Shown: positions 22,417 to 33,118 of the stretch, piece by piece | How the letters are laid out: every line of letters begins with the position of its first letter | How positions within the stretch are numbered: position 1 is the stretch's first letter | NCBI GenBank assembly: GCA_963555705.1 | Contig: OY743189.1 | Span: forward strand, 8,511,501 to 8,575,500 | Direction of reading: 5' to 3' | DNA length: 64,000 bases | From: Ligustrum vulgare | Lineage: Eukaryota > Streptophyta > Magnoliopsida > Lamiales > Oleaceae | The notes under the pieces: generated by a model | The model's input: only the letters and a program-made list of their open reading frames with translations | Databases searched by the model: none | What the model was told of the DNA's origin: nothing | Program-made: the position numbers and the translations under genes

Positions 22417-23970
22417 CAGGGGCAGAACTGCCTTTGGGCTTCAGTCCGCTGAAGCCCACTAAGAATTTTGGAAGAATTTGCAGTTCATTTGGACGTTTGG
22501 ACACCCAATTGTTTAGCCCACCAGAAAATTTTGATGTCTTCCTCCAGAGTCCAGACCACTGCTCCTGCTCGGCTGCTCCAAGCGTGACGGTGCCAATCCA
22601 AGTCCAACAGAGAAAGCCCACAACAATACTACAAATCAATCACAAGATTTTGGCAAACAGGCAACAGCAAACCCGATCTTGACACAAAATCTTGTCTTGG
22701 CGATTGCTGCTGCTGCTGTATTGCTACCGTCGAGTCGCCGACATAAGCACAAGCTCTCACTTTCCGGCGTTCCGCCCCTCCTTGCGCGGCACCGACTGGT
22801 CAGTTTCTTCTTCCTCCCTCCTTGCGCAGCGCCGACTGGTGTAGACGTGTAGTGGTGTGGTAGTTTGGTTTGGGTAAAAAATGAGCAAGTCTGCAAGTGA
22901 ATGTGAATATTGAATGGGAAATGGGAATGGAGCGAGTGTGACTTGGAGTCTGGACCGATTTTGGTCCTTAATATAATATTAGATTTTTTTTTATTTTTGT
23001 TATTTATTAATTTGGTAGTTTATTTATTGGTTATTAATTGTTTTGATTGTTGAATTTTTTGATTAATTCATTTTATTTATTTAGGGCTTATTTAGAATTA
23101 GGGATTTTGTAGTAATTAATTTATTTATTATAGAAAGGGTTTGTCTAGAATTTTTTGTGGTAAATTGGTGTCTAGTAGATAATTTTTTTATTAATTAATG
23201 GCTTACTTAGTTTTTTTGTGAGTTGTGATAGTTTAAATTTATTGATTTATTTATTTAACCATTTGATTATTGTGATGAGAATTTTTTTATTGAATTTAGA
23301 CAATACATATTTTTGCAGATTGATTAGAATGCTAAAAAGAAATATCTTTCATTATTTTAATAAGAAAGATGATGTTGGATCATCAAACACTCCAAATGTT
23401 CCCGAAGAAATTCCTATTTCAAATGAAAGACCAATGCCTGAGAATGAATGTCCTGTTGAGACATTGCAAAGTGACACTCCATATTATGAACGAGATCCTG
23501 GAAAACGCGTCCCAATATCTCAGTATCCAGTTCATAGACAAGATGAGATTCGAAGAGCATATGTAGAAATGGGACCATTTCAACCTATATATGATTATCC
23601 TTACGTTAGATTTGGGAATCAAAATCGTCGATTACAAGTATAACGTACTTCTTCATCCACAATTCCAGAATATTGATTCTCTTCCTAAGTTATGTCAGAT
23701 GTTGGTTGAAACAAAGAAGTCTTGTCATTATTTTTTGATTGATAGGTTGATTCGTTTAGTGTTGACTCTTCCAGTTTCTACAGCAACAACAGAACGAGCT
23801 TTTTCAGCAATGAAACTTATCAAGACCTCTCTTCGCAATAAAATGGAGAATGAATTTCTATCAAATTCTATGGTCATCTATATTGAGAGGGAAATTGCTC
23901 TTGTAATTGATACGGATGTCATCGTTGATAAGTTTTATCGTGTGGGGAGTAGAATAATGCGTCACTAGTA
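22417..23970 (+). mobile_element. hAT-type DNA transposon remnant (ZMYM1-like), internally deleted
   Basis: The left end CAGGGGCAGAACTGCC (22417) followed by GGGCTTCAG...CTGAAGCCC resembles ends of hAT elements that encode zinc-finger MYM-type-1-like transposases. Transposase N- and C-terminal pieces follow at 23329-23968. No matching right inverted repeat was found by eye up to 24450, so the right end is lost or too decayed. Confidence 0.55.
23329..23968 (+). pseudogene. hAT transposase: N-terminus joined out of frame to C-terminal dimerisation domain
   Basis: The ATG at 23329 follows a TTTTGCAG acceptor at 23311-23318. The first part reads MLKRNIFHYFNKKDD, later DPGKRVPISQYPV and QDEIRRAYVEMGPFQP, the usual start of TTF/ZMYM1-type hAT transposases, and stops at TAA (23641). 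The second part, in another frame (to 23968), carries the hAT C-terminal dimerisation motif LPVSTATTERAFSAMK and LRNKMENEFLSNSMVIYIE, ending at TAG. The TTF zinc finger and catalytic core between them are missing; the junction is near 23638. A complete protein would be several hundred residues longer. Inactive. Confidence 0.85.
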
Positions 23971-24116
23971 ACAGCTCAAGTTATTTTGTATTTACACATT
24001 TGCGGTGCTTTTTTAGCTCTTAGATATTGACATTGAATTATAATTATTTTGTTATATTTACGAATTTGAAGTTTAAATTATTCTTATCTTTGACTTGAAA
24101 AAAAAAAAAAAAATTA

Positions 24117-24302
24117 GTCTGTATTTGGTATTGTATAAAAATGGTTTTTTTTTTTAAAAAAAATGAATAGTGATTTTTAGAAAAATAGATGATTGAAATT
24201 TAGTTGAAAAGTCAAATATTGTAGGCTTGACTTTTGATGGATGGTTGAGATTGAATATTATAGAAAAAAAATATATATATATATAGAGTACCAAACAAAG
24301 GC
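24117..24302. mobile_element. Tourist-like MITE 1, TSD TTA
   Basis: 186 bp. Left end GTCTGTATTTGGTA; right end TACCAAACAAAGGC, imperfect inverted repeats. TTA at 24114-24116 and 24303-24305. AT-rich, no ORF. Confidence 0.6.
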
Positions 24303-24579
24303 TTATTTAACACTCAATTTCAATCATCAATTTTAGTCAAACACACCATTTTTACTTTTCAAACATTTTTAATCATTCATTTTTTCAAAAATGCTATTCA
24401 AAACTAAAAAAATTCTCAAGAACGAAGGCCAGAGGGCCAAACTGGGGTTAAATAAGAAGTAAAATCAATTAAATAAACCTATTTTGAATATCATTGATTA
24501 AACTATTCAAAAAAATGGTTGGACCAATTCCACGCCTATCCAAATAGTTAACAAATTTTACAAGAATTCTCTTTCCTCA

Positions 24580-24757
24580 GTTTGGTAACACTATTTTATT
24601 TATAAATTAATTTATTTATGATTTTGAGGTAAAAAGTAGTTGTTGAAGATTAAAGAGAGAAAAATGTGTAGTTAAAAAATAATTGAAAAAATTGTATAAT
24701 TTATAAACTGATTTACAAATAAATAAATAAAAAAAAGTACATTTATCAAATACAGAC
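24580..24757. mobile_element. Tourist-like MITE 2, TSD TCA
   Basis: 178 bp. Left end GTTTGGTAAC; right end TATCAAATACAGAC, whose complement GTCTGTATTTGATA is the MITE 1 end with one change. TCA at 24577-24579 and 24758-24760. A further end-like GTTACCGAACGGAGGC near 25336-25351 has no partner. Confidence 0.5.
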
Positions 24758-25395
24758 TCAAGTCCAATTCAACTTATCAAATACGAACCAAACAATCACT
24801 CAATGCTCTCACTTATTTGCATACCTATTAACTTCTTTCGTTCAATACTTTTAGCTGGAATCCAATATAGTCAAAAATAGGCTCAAATTGTTTCACAGAC
24901 CAATTATTTTTCATCTAATTTAGTTCATTTCCATTTTTAGAAAAATTATTCATACGCGTGTAGTATTGAAAAGGGGAAAAAGACCCCACATTTGTTCTTG
25001 TGATTTTGGGAGCTATGAAAGTTTATATATCCCGAGGGTTGTTCAAAGAAGAAAATTTTAGGGTTCTTTTCATTTGAATTCATTGGAAATTTTTAGGGAA
25101 ACCTCATCTTGGTAGAAGTTTAATTTGACGTAGGGACCTTTTTAGGGAACTATTCAAAAAAATGGTTTTAGGGAAACTATTCATGCGGCAACTAACCTAG
25201 GAAAAAAAATGGTTTTTTTTGTTGTTTTTTAGGTAGATGGATGGTTAAATATTGGAGAGAGAAAATATGTAGGATTAGAGATTGATTTGGGGAATTGTGT
25301 ATTTTAAAAAGTGGTTTAAAAACCACAATCATTATGTTACCGAACGGAGGCATATGATTGGGAAAACTGTTCAAAAAACATAAAAATGGTTCGGA
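24758..25395. other. Intergenic, repeat-rich, no gene
   Basis: Several copies of ACTATTCAAAAAAATGGTT-like sequence (about 24505, 25150, 25370) suggest broken short repeats. No coding signal. Confidence 0.5.
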
Positions 25396-26310
25396 CCTTT
25401 TTATTCTCTTCCATCTTTTATTCCTCTTATCTTTCTATTGTTTAATTTGACAAAAATCAAGTTTTTAAATAGTGCCTAAATCCCCTTGAAAATCAGGGAC
25501 CAAATTATCCCAAAAAATAACAATCGCAAAAAGAAAAAAATAAAATATAGGAGGACACACCACAGCTAGATAGTGGGATATAGGTGTTCACCGTGAACTG
25601 TAATTTGCAAATCGTGGTCACATCTCTCCAACTTTAAGCTTTTTTTATTTTGGTCCATTAAAGTTTCTAGTATGATTTTATTTGTGCTATTTAAACGTTT
25701 TTAACGGTAAAAACTAACGGAATCTAACGGTAGGGACCATTTTCGCAACGTTTGGTGATTCTGAGGGTATAAATGCAAAAATCTAAACGTTGGAGACCCT
25801 TTCCGCAAGAAATCTAAAGGTTGGGGACTATTTGTGCTGTTTACTCTTACCAAAAGTTTCCACGTTGGTCCTTCAATACGTTCTTGATTTGGTCCATAAT
25901 TTAAATTCCCTTCAATTGCTTTGTTAATAATTCCCATAAAACTCATAACATAATGGAAATCTTCAATTGCTCCACGTACTTCCAAATACTATGATTATAT
26001 GCGATGACAATATATATATACTAAATTAAGTAGAAATTTGCTCATTTTGCAAATATATATCAAATTTATAAGCCAAGTTTACAAGCAACGCATCAAAGTT
26101 AAAATAAGATCATGCCAAGCTCCGGCCTATGGACAAAATTCCAATTGCTTTCATGAGCTATAGGAGTGATCTATGGTTGTAGTCCATCATCTTATGTTTA
26201 GTAAGAGGACTTTCTTATTTTTTATTTTTATTTTTTGGTGGGGGGAACGAATATTTAGGTGAATGAATGAATATAATAGAACAACCCACGAATTAAAACT
26301 GGTGAATTGG
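25396..26310. repeat. Duplicated block, copy 2
   Basis: 25396-26075 matches 21577-22165, except that about 160 bp (25685-25847, containing AACGGTAGGGACCATTTTCG) replaces about 45 bp of copy 1. 25985-26310 matches 27405-27790 (GGTGGGGGG, ATATTTAGGTGAATGAATGA, AATATAATAGAACAACCC). The two upstream blocks of the BBE-like gene are thus duplicates, now 1.1 kb apart. Confidence 0.85.
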
Positions 26311-27404
26311 TTCATAAGAAAACGCATTATAAACATTGACGGTCTTATAAACTCTTTCTTTAATGTAAAGACCCGGCCAACACGGGTACTGCGCCCAAAC
26401 CTCATGCTTTGTAACAATATGATACTATAGTCCATTTCTTGAAGTCCTTCTCCACGTCTCAACCAAATCAAACATCTCACGAGTCATTACCTATGTTTAG
26501 TCATAAAAGAACTATAAGTTATGAAGCTTAGTGAGTAAAACATTGACAATTACACAATACAAACGATTTCCATCTCTACAAAAGAATAAAGTTACAAGGC
26601 ACTTTACCTCTTAGCTTTGAATTCTACTTTCCATAGAAGTAATTGGTACAACAATTCAACTCATTACTCACCTTGCATATTAAATCAAGACACGTGAAAT
26701 ATTGATTCCCATGTTCGTCACCACAAAATCATAATTGTTAAGAATCAATAAAAATCATTGTGAGATTTCACCACTTATTGGTTTCTACTTTTGACAACTT
26801 CTTTCATATCCACATATAAATATGAATTAAATCTTACATCTTAATTCAAAACATCAACTTTAAAACGAGCTCCAAACCAATAAACATGATAATGGGAACG
26901 TAATGCATGCTTGTATATGCATAAGTGATATGATTTTAATCTCTTTTCAATCTTTCTCTTCTTTCTATCTTTTCTTCTTTCGAGAAGTGATATGCATTAA
27001 GGATAAAATGCTTCACATTTCTTATACTCTCTTTATTTTATGCTTTAGGGATCCTTCCCATATTAGGGTTGTGTATCGCACGCAAAAGTGTTTTCTCTAA
27101 AGCACAAGGTCACAAAAGTACTTTTTTACACCCACAAGTTCATTGACTCGATTTTTCTCTCTAGAGCGCTTTGCTCAAGATTGCAAGATTCACGTACGAG
27201 TTATCAATTCGTACGGGACTCACTACTGAAGTCTCTTGCATGGCCTGCGTATTAATGAGCGTTGGGTTCACGAGTTGATAATTCATGTGGGACTCATTCC
27301 CGAAGGCCCTTTCATAGCTTGGAACATTAATACAGGGATTATCTCCTTGGGGCTTTCAAACCAACTCTAATCGCGCTCAAAATCTTACCTCCACATACTT
27401 CCAA
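26311..27404. other. Spacer between duplicated blocks, no gene
   Basis: Interrupts the two copies of the BBE-upstream block. Two diverged ~77-bp repeats at about 27190-27340 share GAGTT(A/G)..ATTC.., GGGACTCA and ATTAAT. No coding signal; ORF 26903-27100 is poor in structure. Confidence 0.5.
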
Positions 27405-27790
27405 ACACTATGTTTATATGTGATGACAATATTTATACTAAATTAAGTAGAAATTTGCTCATTTTACAAATATATATCAAATTTATAAGCCAAGTTTACA
27501 AGCTTATCGATCAACACATCAAATTTAAAATAAGATCATGCCAAGCTCTGGCCTGTGGACAAAATTCCAATTGCAACTTCATATGTTTAATAAGAGGACT
27601 TTTTTATGGTTGTAGTGCAACTTCATATGTTTAATAGGAGGACCTTTTTATGGTTGTAGTGCAACTTCATATGTTTAATAAGAGGACTTTTTTATTTTAT
27701 TTTATTTTATTTTTGGTGGGGGGCAAGAATATTTAGGTGAATGAATGAATATAATAGAACAACCCCCAAATCAGAACTAGTGAATTGGAG
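27405..27790. repeat. Duplicated block, copy 3, upstream of the BBE-like gene
   Basis: Matches 25985-26310 and, for its first part, 22080-22140. Holds the three 44-bp tandem units at 27573-27704, which copy 2 lacks. Confidence 0.85.
27573..27704. repeat. Three 44-bp tandem units in the BBE-like upstream region
   Basis: Units at 27573-27616, 27617-27660 and 27661-27704 (last one altered at its 3' end) begin GCAACTTCATATGTTTAATA and the first two end ATGGTTGTAGT. About 290 bp before the start codon at its nearest point. Confidence 0.9.
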
Positions 27791-27839
27791 AGAATTTCTC
27801 ACCTCCACAAAAAATATATAGTTTGCATTTCATCTAGCC

Positions 27840-27850
27840 TCTCTATATAG
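27840..27850 (+). promoter_or_regulatory. TATA box of the BBE-like gene (predicted)
   Basis: CTCTATATAGC lies about 140 bp before the ATG, a usual distance allowing for a ~110-nt leader. No other TATA of this quality lies closer. Confidence 0.5.
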
Positions 27851-27987
27851 CTTCATACAGTTGTAGGTTTTGTCATGCAGAATATACAGAATCATTAATT
27901 TGATTCTGTACTTTCTTTATCATTTTCAATACAATAAGTCCCCTGGAAATTAACCTATTTATTCTCTTGATAAACTAAAGAGGAGAA

Positions 27988-29640
27988 ATGGGTGGTAACC
28001 TTGCAATAATCTCCTCCATTCTATTAATATTGCTGGCAATTTTTTGTGCTTCCACCGGTGCTCATGATGATACAGCCTTTCTAAAGTGCTTGCACAAAGA
28101 GAATGCCAAAATCTTGGAGGATATTTATGCCCCGAATTCGCAGAGATATTCTTCTCTGGTGGAATTATCCCAGAAGAATCCCCGATGGCTGAATTCTACA
28201 TCGCAGCTGCCTCTTTTCATCGTCACTCCCCAAGAAGAAAAAGAAATCAAGAGCGTAATTGTGTGCAGCAAAACAGCTGGCTTGGAAATCCGAGTGAAGA
28301 GCGGTGGCCATGATTACGAAGGCCTCTCTTTCCGGACGCAGAATGGGGACCCATTTGTTATGATCGATTTACAAAAGCTTAATGGCACCGAGATCAATCT
28401 GGAGGAAGAGAGTATATGGATTCAGACAGGGGTGACGCTGGGAGGGTTGTACTACACAATAGCCCAGAAAAGCAACGTTCATGCTTTTCCCGGCGGACTG
28501 TACCCCAGCGTTGGCTCTGGTGGTCATATTAGCGGCGGAGGGTTCGGGACTCTGCTAAGGAAATATGGTCTTGCTGCTGATAATGTACTGGATGCGCGCA
28601 TTATGGATGTAAATGGCAGAATCCTGGACAGAAAAGCAATGGGCGAAGATTTGTTCTGGGCACTTAGGGGCGGCGGAGGAGCAAGTTTTGGTGTGATTCT
28701 TGCCTGGAAACTGAAGCTAGTTCGAGTCCCTGAAAAAGTAACTTCCTTCTCTTTCCGAAAAAGGCTTGATGCCAGCAATTTTTATCTTCTACAAAGGTGG
28801 CAAAACATCGCACATCAGTATACAGATGATTTACTCATTAGAGTCCTCATCCAAAATTCAGGCACAAATGCTCCTGGAGACCCAAAGTTCGTTCAGATGA
28901 CTTTTAATGGACAATTTCTTGGAACTCCTGATCAACTGGTTCCGTTGTTGAATCAAAGCTTCCCTGAGTTTGGTTTCGACCCAAAAGATTGCTTCAAAGG
29001 CTTCAATTTCGGAAATAAAAGTGGCTGCCCCGACAAGCCGTGCATCAAGAAGGAATGCATACACGTGCCCTGGATTCGATCAGTATTTTATTTTTCAGGA
29101 AATAATATGACCGCTCCATTGGAGATTTTGTTGAACTCGGAAAATAACCAAGTCATATACAGCAAGGGAAAATCTGACTACGCAACGGCTCCTATTCCGA
29201 CAAAGGGATGGGAAATTGTACAGAAATTTTTCTTGGAAGAACCAAGGCCAATTATGATATTAGAACCTTATGGTGGAAGAATGAACCAAATTGCAGAGGA
29301 CGCGAGTCCTTTTCCTCACAGAAAGGGAAACCTGTTCAACATACAATATCTGAATTACTGGAATGATAACAGCGAAAGCGAAGCCAATACAAAAATAAGA
29401 TGGCTTCAGAATCTACAAGCACAGCTGGAGCCATTTGTAGCAAACTCTCCAAGAACTGCATATATCAATTACAAAGATCTTGAATTGGGGACAAATGACA
29501 AGGATTACAGCTACTCCGCTGCAAAACTCTGGGGGGAAAAGTATTTCAAGGGAAATTTTGAAAGATTGGCAAGAGTGAAGGGTAAGGTTGATCCAGGAAA
29601 CTTCTTCAAAAATGAACAAAGTATCCCAGTCCTATTGTAG
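27988..29640 (+). CDS. Berberine bridge enzyme-like FAD-linked oxidoreductase (intact, single exon)
   Basis: 550 residues. A secretory signal peptide (about 1-25, hydrophobic SSILLILLAIFC) suggests export to apoplast or vacuole. The FAD-binding PCMH fold follows: RVKSGGHDYEG with His108, the covalent 8-alpha flavin ligand position. The second flavin-linking Cys of bicovalent members (motif C-P-T-V) is Tyr172 here (GGLYPSVGSGGH), so I infer one covalent link only. Val175 sits at the position that in this family tunes O2 access. Cys34 and Cys93 match the conserved disulfide. The BBE C-terminal domain ends NYKDLELG (Tyr495, catalytic Tyr position in cannabinoid synthases), WGEKYF, NFERLARVKGKVDP and NEQSIP. 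Residues about 335-357 form an unusual Cys-rich stretch. The start has good context and directly precedes the signal peptide. Family members oxidise alkaloids, monolignols, oligosaccharides or cannabinoids; the substrate cannot be told. No frameshift, unlike everything around it. Confidence 0.95.
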   Translation: MGGNLAIISSILLILLAIFCASTGAHDDTAFLKCLHKENAKILEDIYAPNSQRYSSLVELSQKNPRWLNSTSQLPLFIVTPQEEKEIKSVIVCSKTAGLEIRVKSGGHDYEGLSFRTQNGDPFVMIDLQKLNGTEINLEEESIWIQTGVTLGGLYYTIAQKSNVHAFPGGLYPSVGSGGHISGGGFGTLLRKYGLAADNVLDARIMDVNGRILDRKAMGEDLFWALRGGGGASFGVILAWKLKLVRVPEKVTSFSFRKRLDASNFYLLQRWQNIAHQYTDDLLIRVLIQNSGTNAPGDPKFVQMTFNGQFLGTPDQLVPLLNQSFPEFGFDPKDCFKGFNFGNKSGCPDKPCIKKECIHVPWIRSVFYFSGNNMTAPLEILLNSENNQVIYSKGKSDYATAPIPTKGWEIVQKFFLEEPRPIMILEPYGGRMNQIAEDASPFPHRKGNLFNIQYLNYWNDNSESEANTKIRWLQNLQAQLEPFVANSPRTAYINYKDLELGTNDKDYSYSAAKLWGEKYFKGNFERLARVKGKVDPGNFFKNEQSIPVLL

Positions 29641-30695
29641 GATGAGTGTCTTGTTCATTTAAGAAATGTAAAATATTCATGGAAACCATTTTTAATTCAA
29701 ACGAAAGAGATATAATCCAATATAACGGTTTCAGGATATAATATAAGATTTGTATTGGTATACTATTTTCTTATTATTTTATTAGAATTAAACTACTTGC
29801 ATAACACCCTGGTGTGAGCCCCGGATGTACAAGTAGCATCTCTCATTTAATTATATTTAAAATGAGATTTGAACGCGAATAATGTCTAACCGACAATGAA
29901 TGAGTAAGCTTTATCTCATGCGTACTTACATTAGAATTGTTAGGAATATGAGTTATTTGGATTGTACTTTTAGGAGAATCTTTAACAGTTGAACACGATC
30001 TATAAATTGGCTTCGACTTCATACAAATGATAAGAAAACACATTTATTTATAGGGCTTGGTGGACATTTCTGCGTATCTCTCCACTACCAAATTAATTGT
30101 GTGTTACAAATACTTGTTGATATTTATTAAACAATCTTGCTACTTGTACAATGGGGTTGTCAACCTCATTGACCATCCATTCCCTTGGGGACGGGACCTC
30201 TCATCATTGAGAGTGACTGTATTACCCGAGCCTCACACTAATCACTTGGCCAATACAATTCATACAATACATGCCACTCGTGTGTGATTTTTCATTTCAT
30301 CATCATACCATGATTCATTTGTTCTTATTATGACTTACTTGATAACCAGATTTCTACTTACCATTTTGTGTGATGTGAGTTGTCAATCTCCCCCGACTTA
30401 GAAAATGAAGTTGTATCAAGATAAGGAAAAGGATTGGGTGATTAATGTCTTGGACATTGATTGGTTAAATGTTGGTGAGTTTAATTACATCGCATACGTC
30501 ATTAGTTATCTTACGTACCTTTTGCTCGATTTGATCAAATTGTCTTGAAACCCGAGGTGGCACATTAACATATGTTTGGAGAGATTATATTATTTAAGTT
30601 GTCATCAAGGTTATAATATATAGATAATAGGAGCTCATGATTATCCAAATGCTATTTTTCTGATCGAGTGAGACCAAGGTATAATCGAGTGTAGT
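29641..30695. other. 3' flank of the BBE-like gene, no gene
   Basis: AT-rich. AATATAA-type polyadenylation candidates lie within 120 bp of the stop. No coding signal beyond the short ORF 30057-30287, which has no recognisable motif. Confidence 0.5.
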
Positions 30696-30981
30696 TGTAA
30701 TAATACCCCTTGGCCAGGAAAAAGTTTAAAAGATTTGATAGGTACTACTTATACCAATAAGGTGTACTTTCTGTTTTGGAAGTCTATCGTTAGAAACTCC
30801 ACAGTTAAACTTACTTGGCTAGAGCAATTGTATGATGGGTGACCCCTCTGGGAAGTTTTCTTGGGGAGCATGCTAGTGAGGACAAAGTATGGTGAAAAGA
30901 CTCATATTGGTACATTGGAGACAGTACGTTGTCAATCTAATGGCCAAGATAGCCTGTTAAGTGGGAATTTGGGTCCACACA
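30696..30981 (+). mobile_element. Cassandra TRIM LTR with 5S rRNA-like sequence
   Basis: Starts TGTAATAATACCCC and ends GTCCACACA. The middle resembles 5S rRNA: ACTCCACAGTTAAAC, then GATGGGTGACCCCT and GGGAAG, i.e. eroded promoter boxes A and C. It is followed by ATTAGTATCAGAG, a decayed tRNA-Met PBS (normal TGGTATCAGAG), so this is a left LTR with its partner lost. Cassandra is a non-coding plant LTR element whose LTRs carry 5S sequence. Confidence 0.8.
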
Positions 30982-31569
30982 ATTAGTATCAGAGAGAAGG
31001 TATGCTTTCCTGTAAATTCTTTAAATTATTTTGAAATATTTCTACAAGAAACGTTATTTGCAATTAATCTATTTTAATTGCAGTCAAAATAATTAATTTT
31101 TTTTTATATTTTATGTCACACGTGGAGTTAAAAAAAATAAAATTATACATGCACTGTTCAACACTGTGAACAGTGACACGTTCACTATTCGCCTCTAGAA
31201 AAAATTTCATTGTTCCCGGTTAAAAAAATAAAAAAATTATTATGTAGTTTGAACTTATATTGAAAGATTACAAAATGTTGAATACAAGGTAGTTTGAACT
31301 TGTGCAGAAATTAATCATTTAGATAAATTCTTGAAGAGAAATTTTATCACTCTGATTAACTCTGCCTTACAATGAAATGAAACTTGAAATTTATAATGAA
31401 AGTTTACATTGAAAGGAATCTTGAAAAGTAAAATGAAAGTTGGAAATTCTTGATTGAACAGTGCTCTGTCGACTACTTTTTAAAAAGTAGGAATCTTGAA
31501 TAGTTGATTGAAACATGAAAGTCGTTGATTAAACACTAGCTGTTTGCACCTTTTTCCAAAAGCTTGTCT
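30982..31569. other. AT-rich stretch between the Cassandra LTR and the provirus
   Basis: No coding signal. An inverted repeat (CACTGTTCA, TGAACAGTG) lies at about 31151-31173. Part may be the viral intergenic region, whose boundary I cannot place. Confidence 0.4.
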
Positions 31570-33118
31570 TCAACTCCACCGAAAGTTTGAAAAGGAGTCA
31601 AATTTGACAAATATTTTGATTTCTTTTGATTTGGCAAATATTGAATAGAATTTCTTTTGATTTTTGAACGCGGTATTCTCTGAGGTCATCAAGAAAACTG
31701 CGTACATGTAGTCATTTGGTATTTTGAACCTCTTCTTGAAGGGATTCATCCAAATCAATCTCGTAGCAATCGTCTTCATTTTGATATGGATCGTCATCGA
31801 AGTCAGCCTCTGAACTGGCTTCTGAGGAATTTTGAACTGAAGAAGCCTATTCAACAAGCGTAGCAATCTTTTCTGCAAGAATTGTCATTTCTTCAAGGCT
31901 GGTGCATTTTGAAAGGAGTGCTAATAACCTACTTTTTTCAGCAAGGAAATCAGCATGTGCATATTGAAGCTTTTTTGATGGTCATCCTTCATTTGTTTTT
32001 TGTTTAATCCAAGATTGAACTGCCTTGGAATAGCAATTTGTTTCATGAAAATTTGCCCACCATTTTATTTTGAATCTTCTAACAATCTTTTTTGGACTGA
32101 AAGAATTATTTGCATCTTGAACCAGAAAAAAGTCCCAACAGAGAATCCATGAGACTTTAAAATTAAAAGTAAATCGAAAGAGAAGATTCTCTTGAGGCTT
32201 AATAAATTCTTTTGCCTAATTTTTGAAATGGTTAAATCCTTGAAGAGAGAGACTAGGAAGAACATTCTCTTTAAGTCCAAAATAATTAAACCAATTTTGA
32301 AACCATTTTGGGAAATTATTTTGACAATTTTGATGAAAAACGATAAACCAAGAATGGTTAACTGGTCTAAAAAAGAAGACATTAAACCAGGCATCTTGAT
32401 AATCCAGAAAGTTAAAATGAGAAGAGAAATTGTCACCTTTTGAGAGGTTCATCTTTTTCTCAACCCAAGGTTGTTGTCCCCAGTCATCATATGACAGAAC
32501 CTTGCAAATTGAACATTTTGAAAAATCGATATTTTGAGGATTTTGTTTATTTGGAGAGTGAGTGATAATTGGCAATCCTGTTTTGAGAAGGATCTTTTCA
32601 TAAAACTCACGAGGTTTTTGAAGGGTAGAAGGCATGAACTGGAAATTTGGAGAAAAAATATTTAATAAACATCCATTAAGATCAGAATATTTTTCTATCC
32701 AAGTGGGTTCCATTGTGAGGATTGAAAAATAATTATTTTTTATGAAATATTGAAAGGGATTTTTGTTGATTTCTGGGAGTTTACCAGAACCAGTTTGAAC
32801 GACTTTTTTGAAGTTTGCAGGTCTTGACTTTTCAGGAGTTTGAGGAATTTTACCAAGAACTGAAAAATTATTTGCAGTAGAAATTGAAGGGATGTTTGAA
32901 GAAGAATTTTTGTTGGAATTTTGAACCAAAGTCTCGATTGAAGGAAGGGCAGCCTTTTGGCCCTTATTTTTGTTTTTTAAGGAAGTGACCATGGAGGAAG
33001 CCATGTCTTCAAGAACCTTGTTATACCAATCTATGTTGGCACTTTTTGTTTGAACTCTCTTTTGAGGTGGCCTTACTTTCACTCGAAATTTCTCTCTTTT
33101 TGTGAGGAAGTCAGCCAA
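31570..33118 (-). pseudogene. Caulimovirid ORF downstream of RNase H (broken)
   Basis: The 300-codon open frame 33118-32216 continues straight from the RNase H end (ADFLTKRE) with no ATG. It holds Lys/Ser-rich low-complexity sequence, then a Trp/Phe-rich part (KCSICKVLSYDDWG, HSWFIVF, NFPKWFQNWFNYFG) and ends at a stop. Homologous-looking coding continues in other frames to about 31570 (KIVRRFKIKWW near 32080; acidic EASSEADFDDDPYQNEDD near 31800). Position after RNase H suggests a second or C-terminal reading frame. Function unknown to me. Confidence 0.6.

Noticed and set aside
24400..24450. Right terminus and TSD of the hAT element (CTCAAGAAC versus GTCAAGAAC at 22409-22417)
   Set aside because: Seven of eight bases match, but no inverted repeat precedes it, so the end is not supported.
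28086..29619. Several minus-strand and alternate-frame ORFs over the BBE-like gene
   Set aside because: Shadows of the real reading frame.
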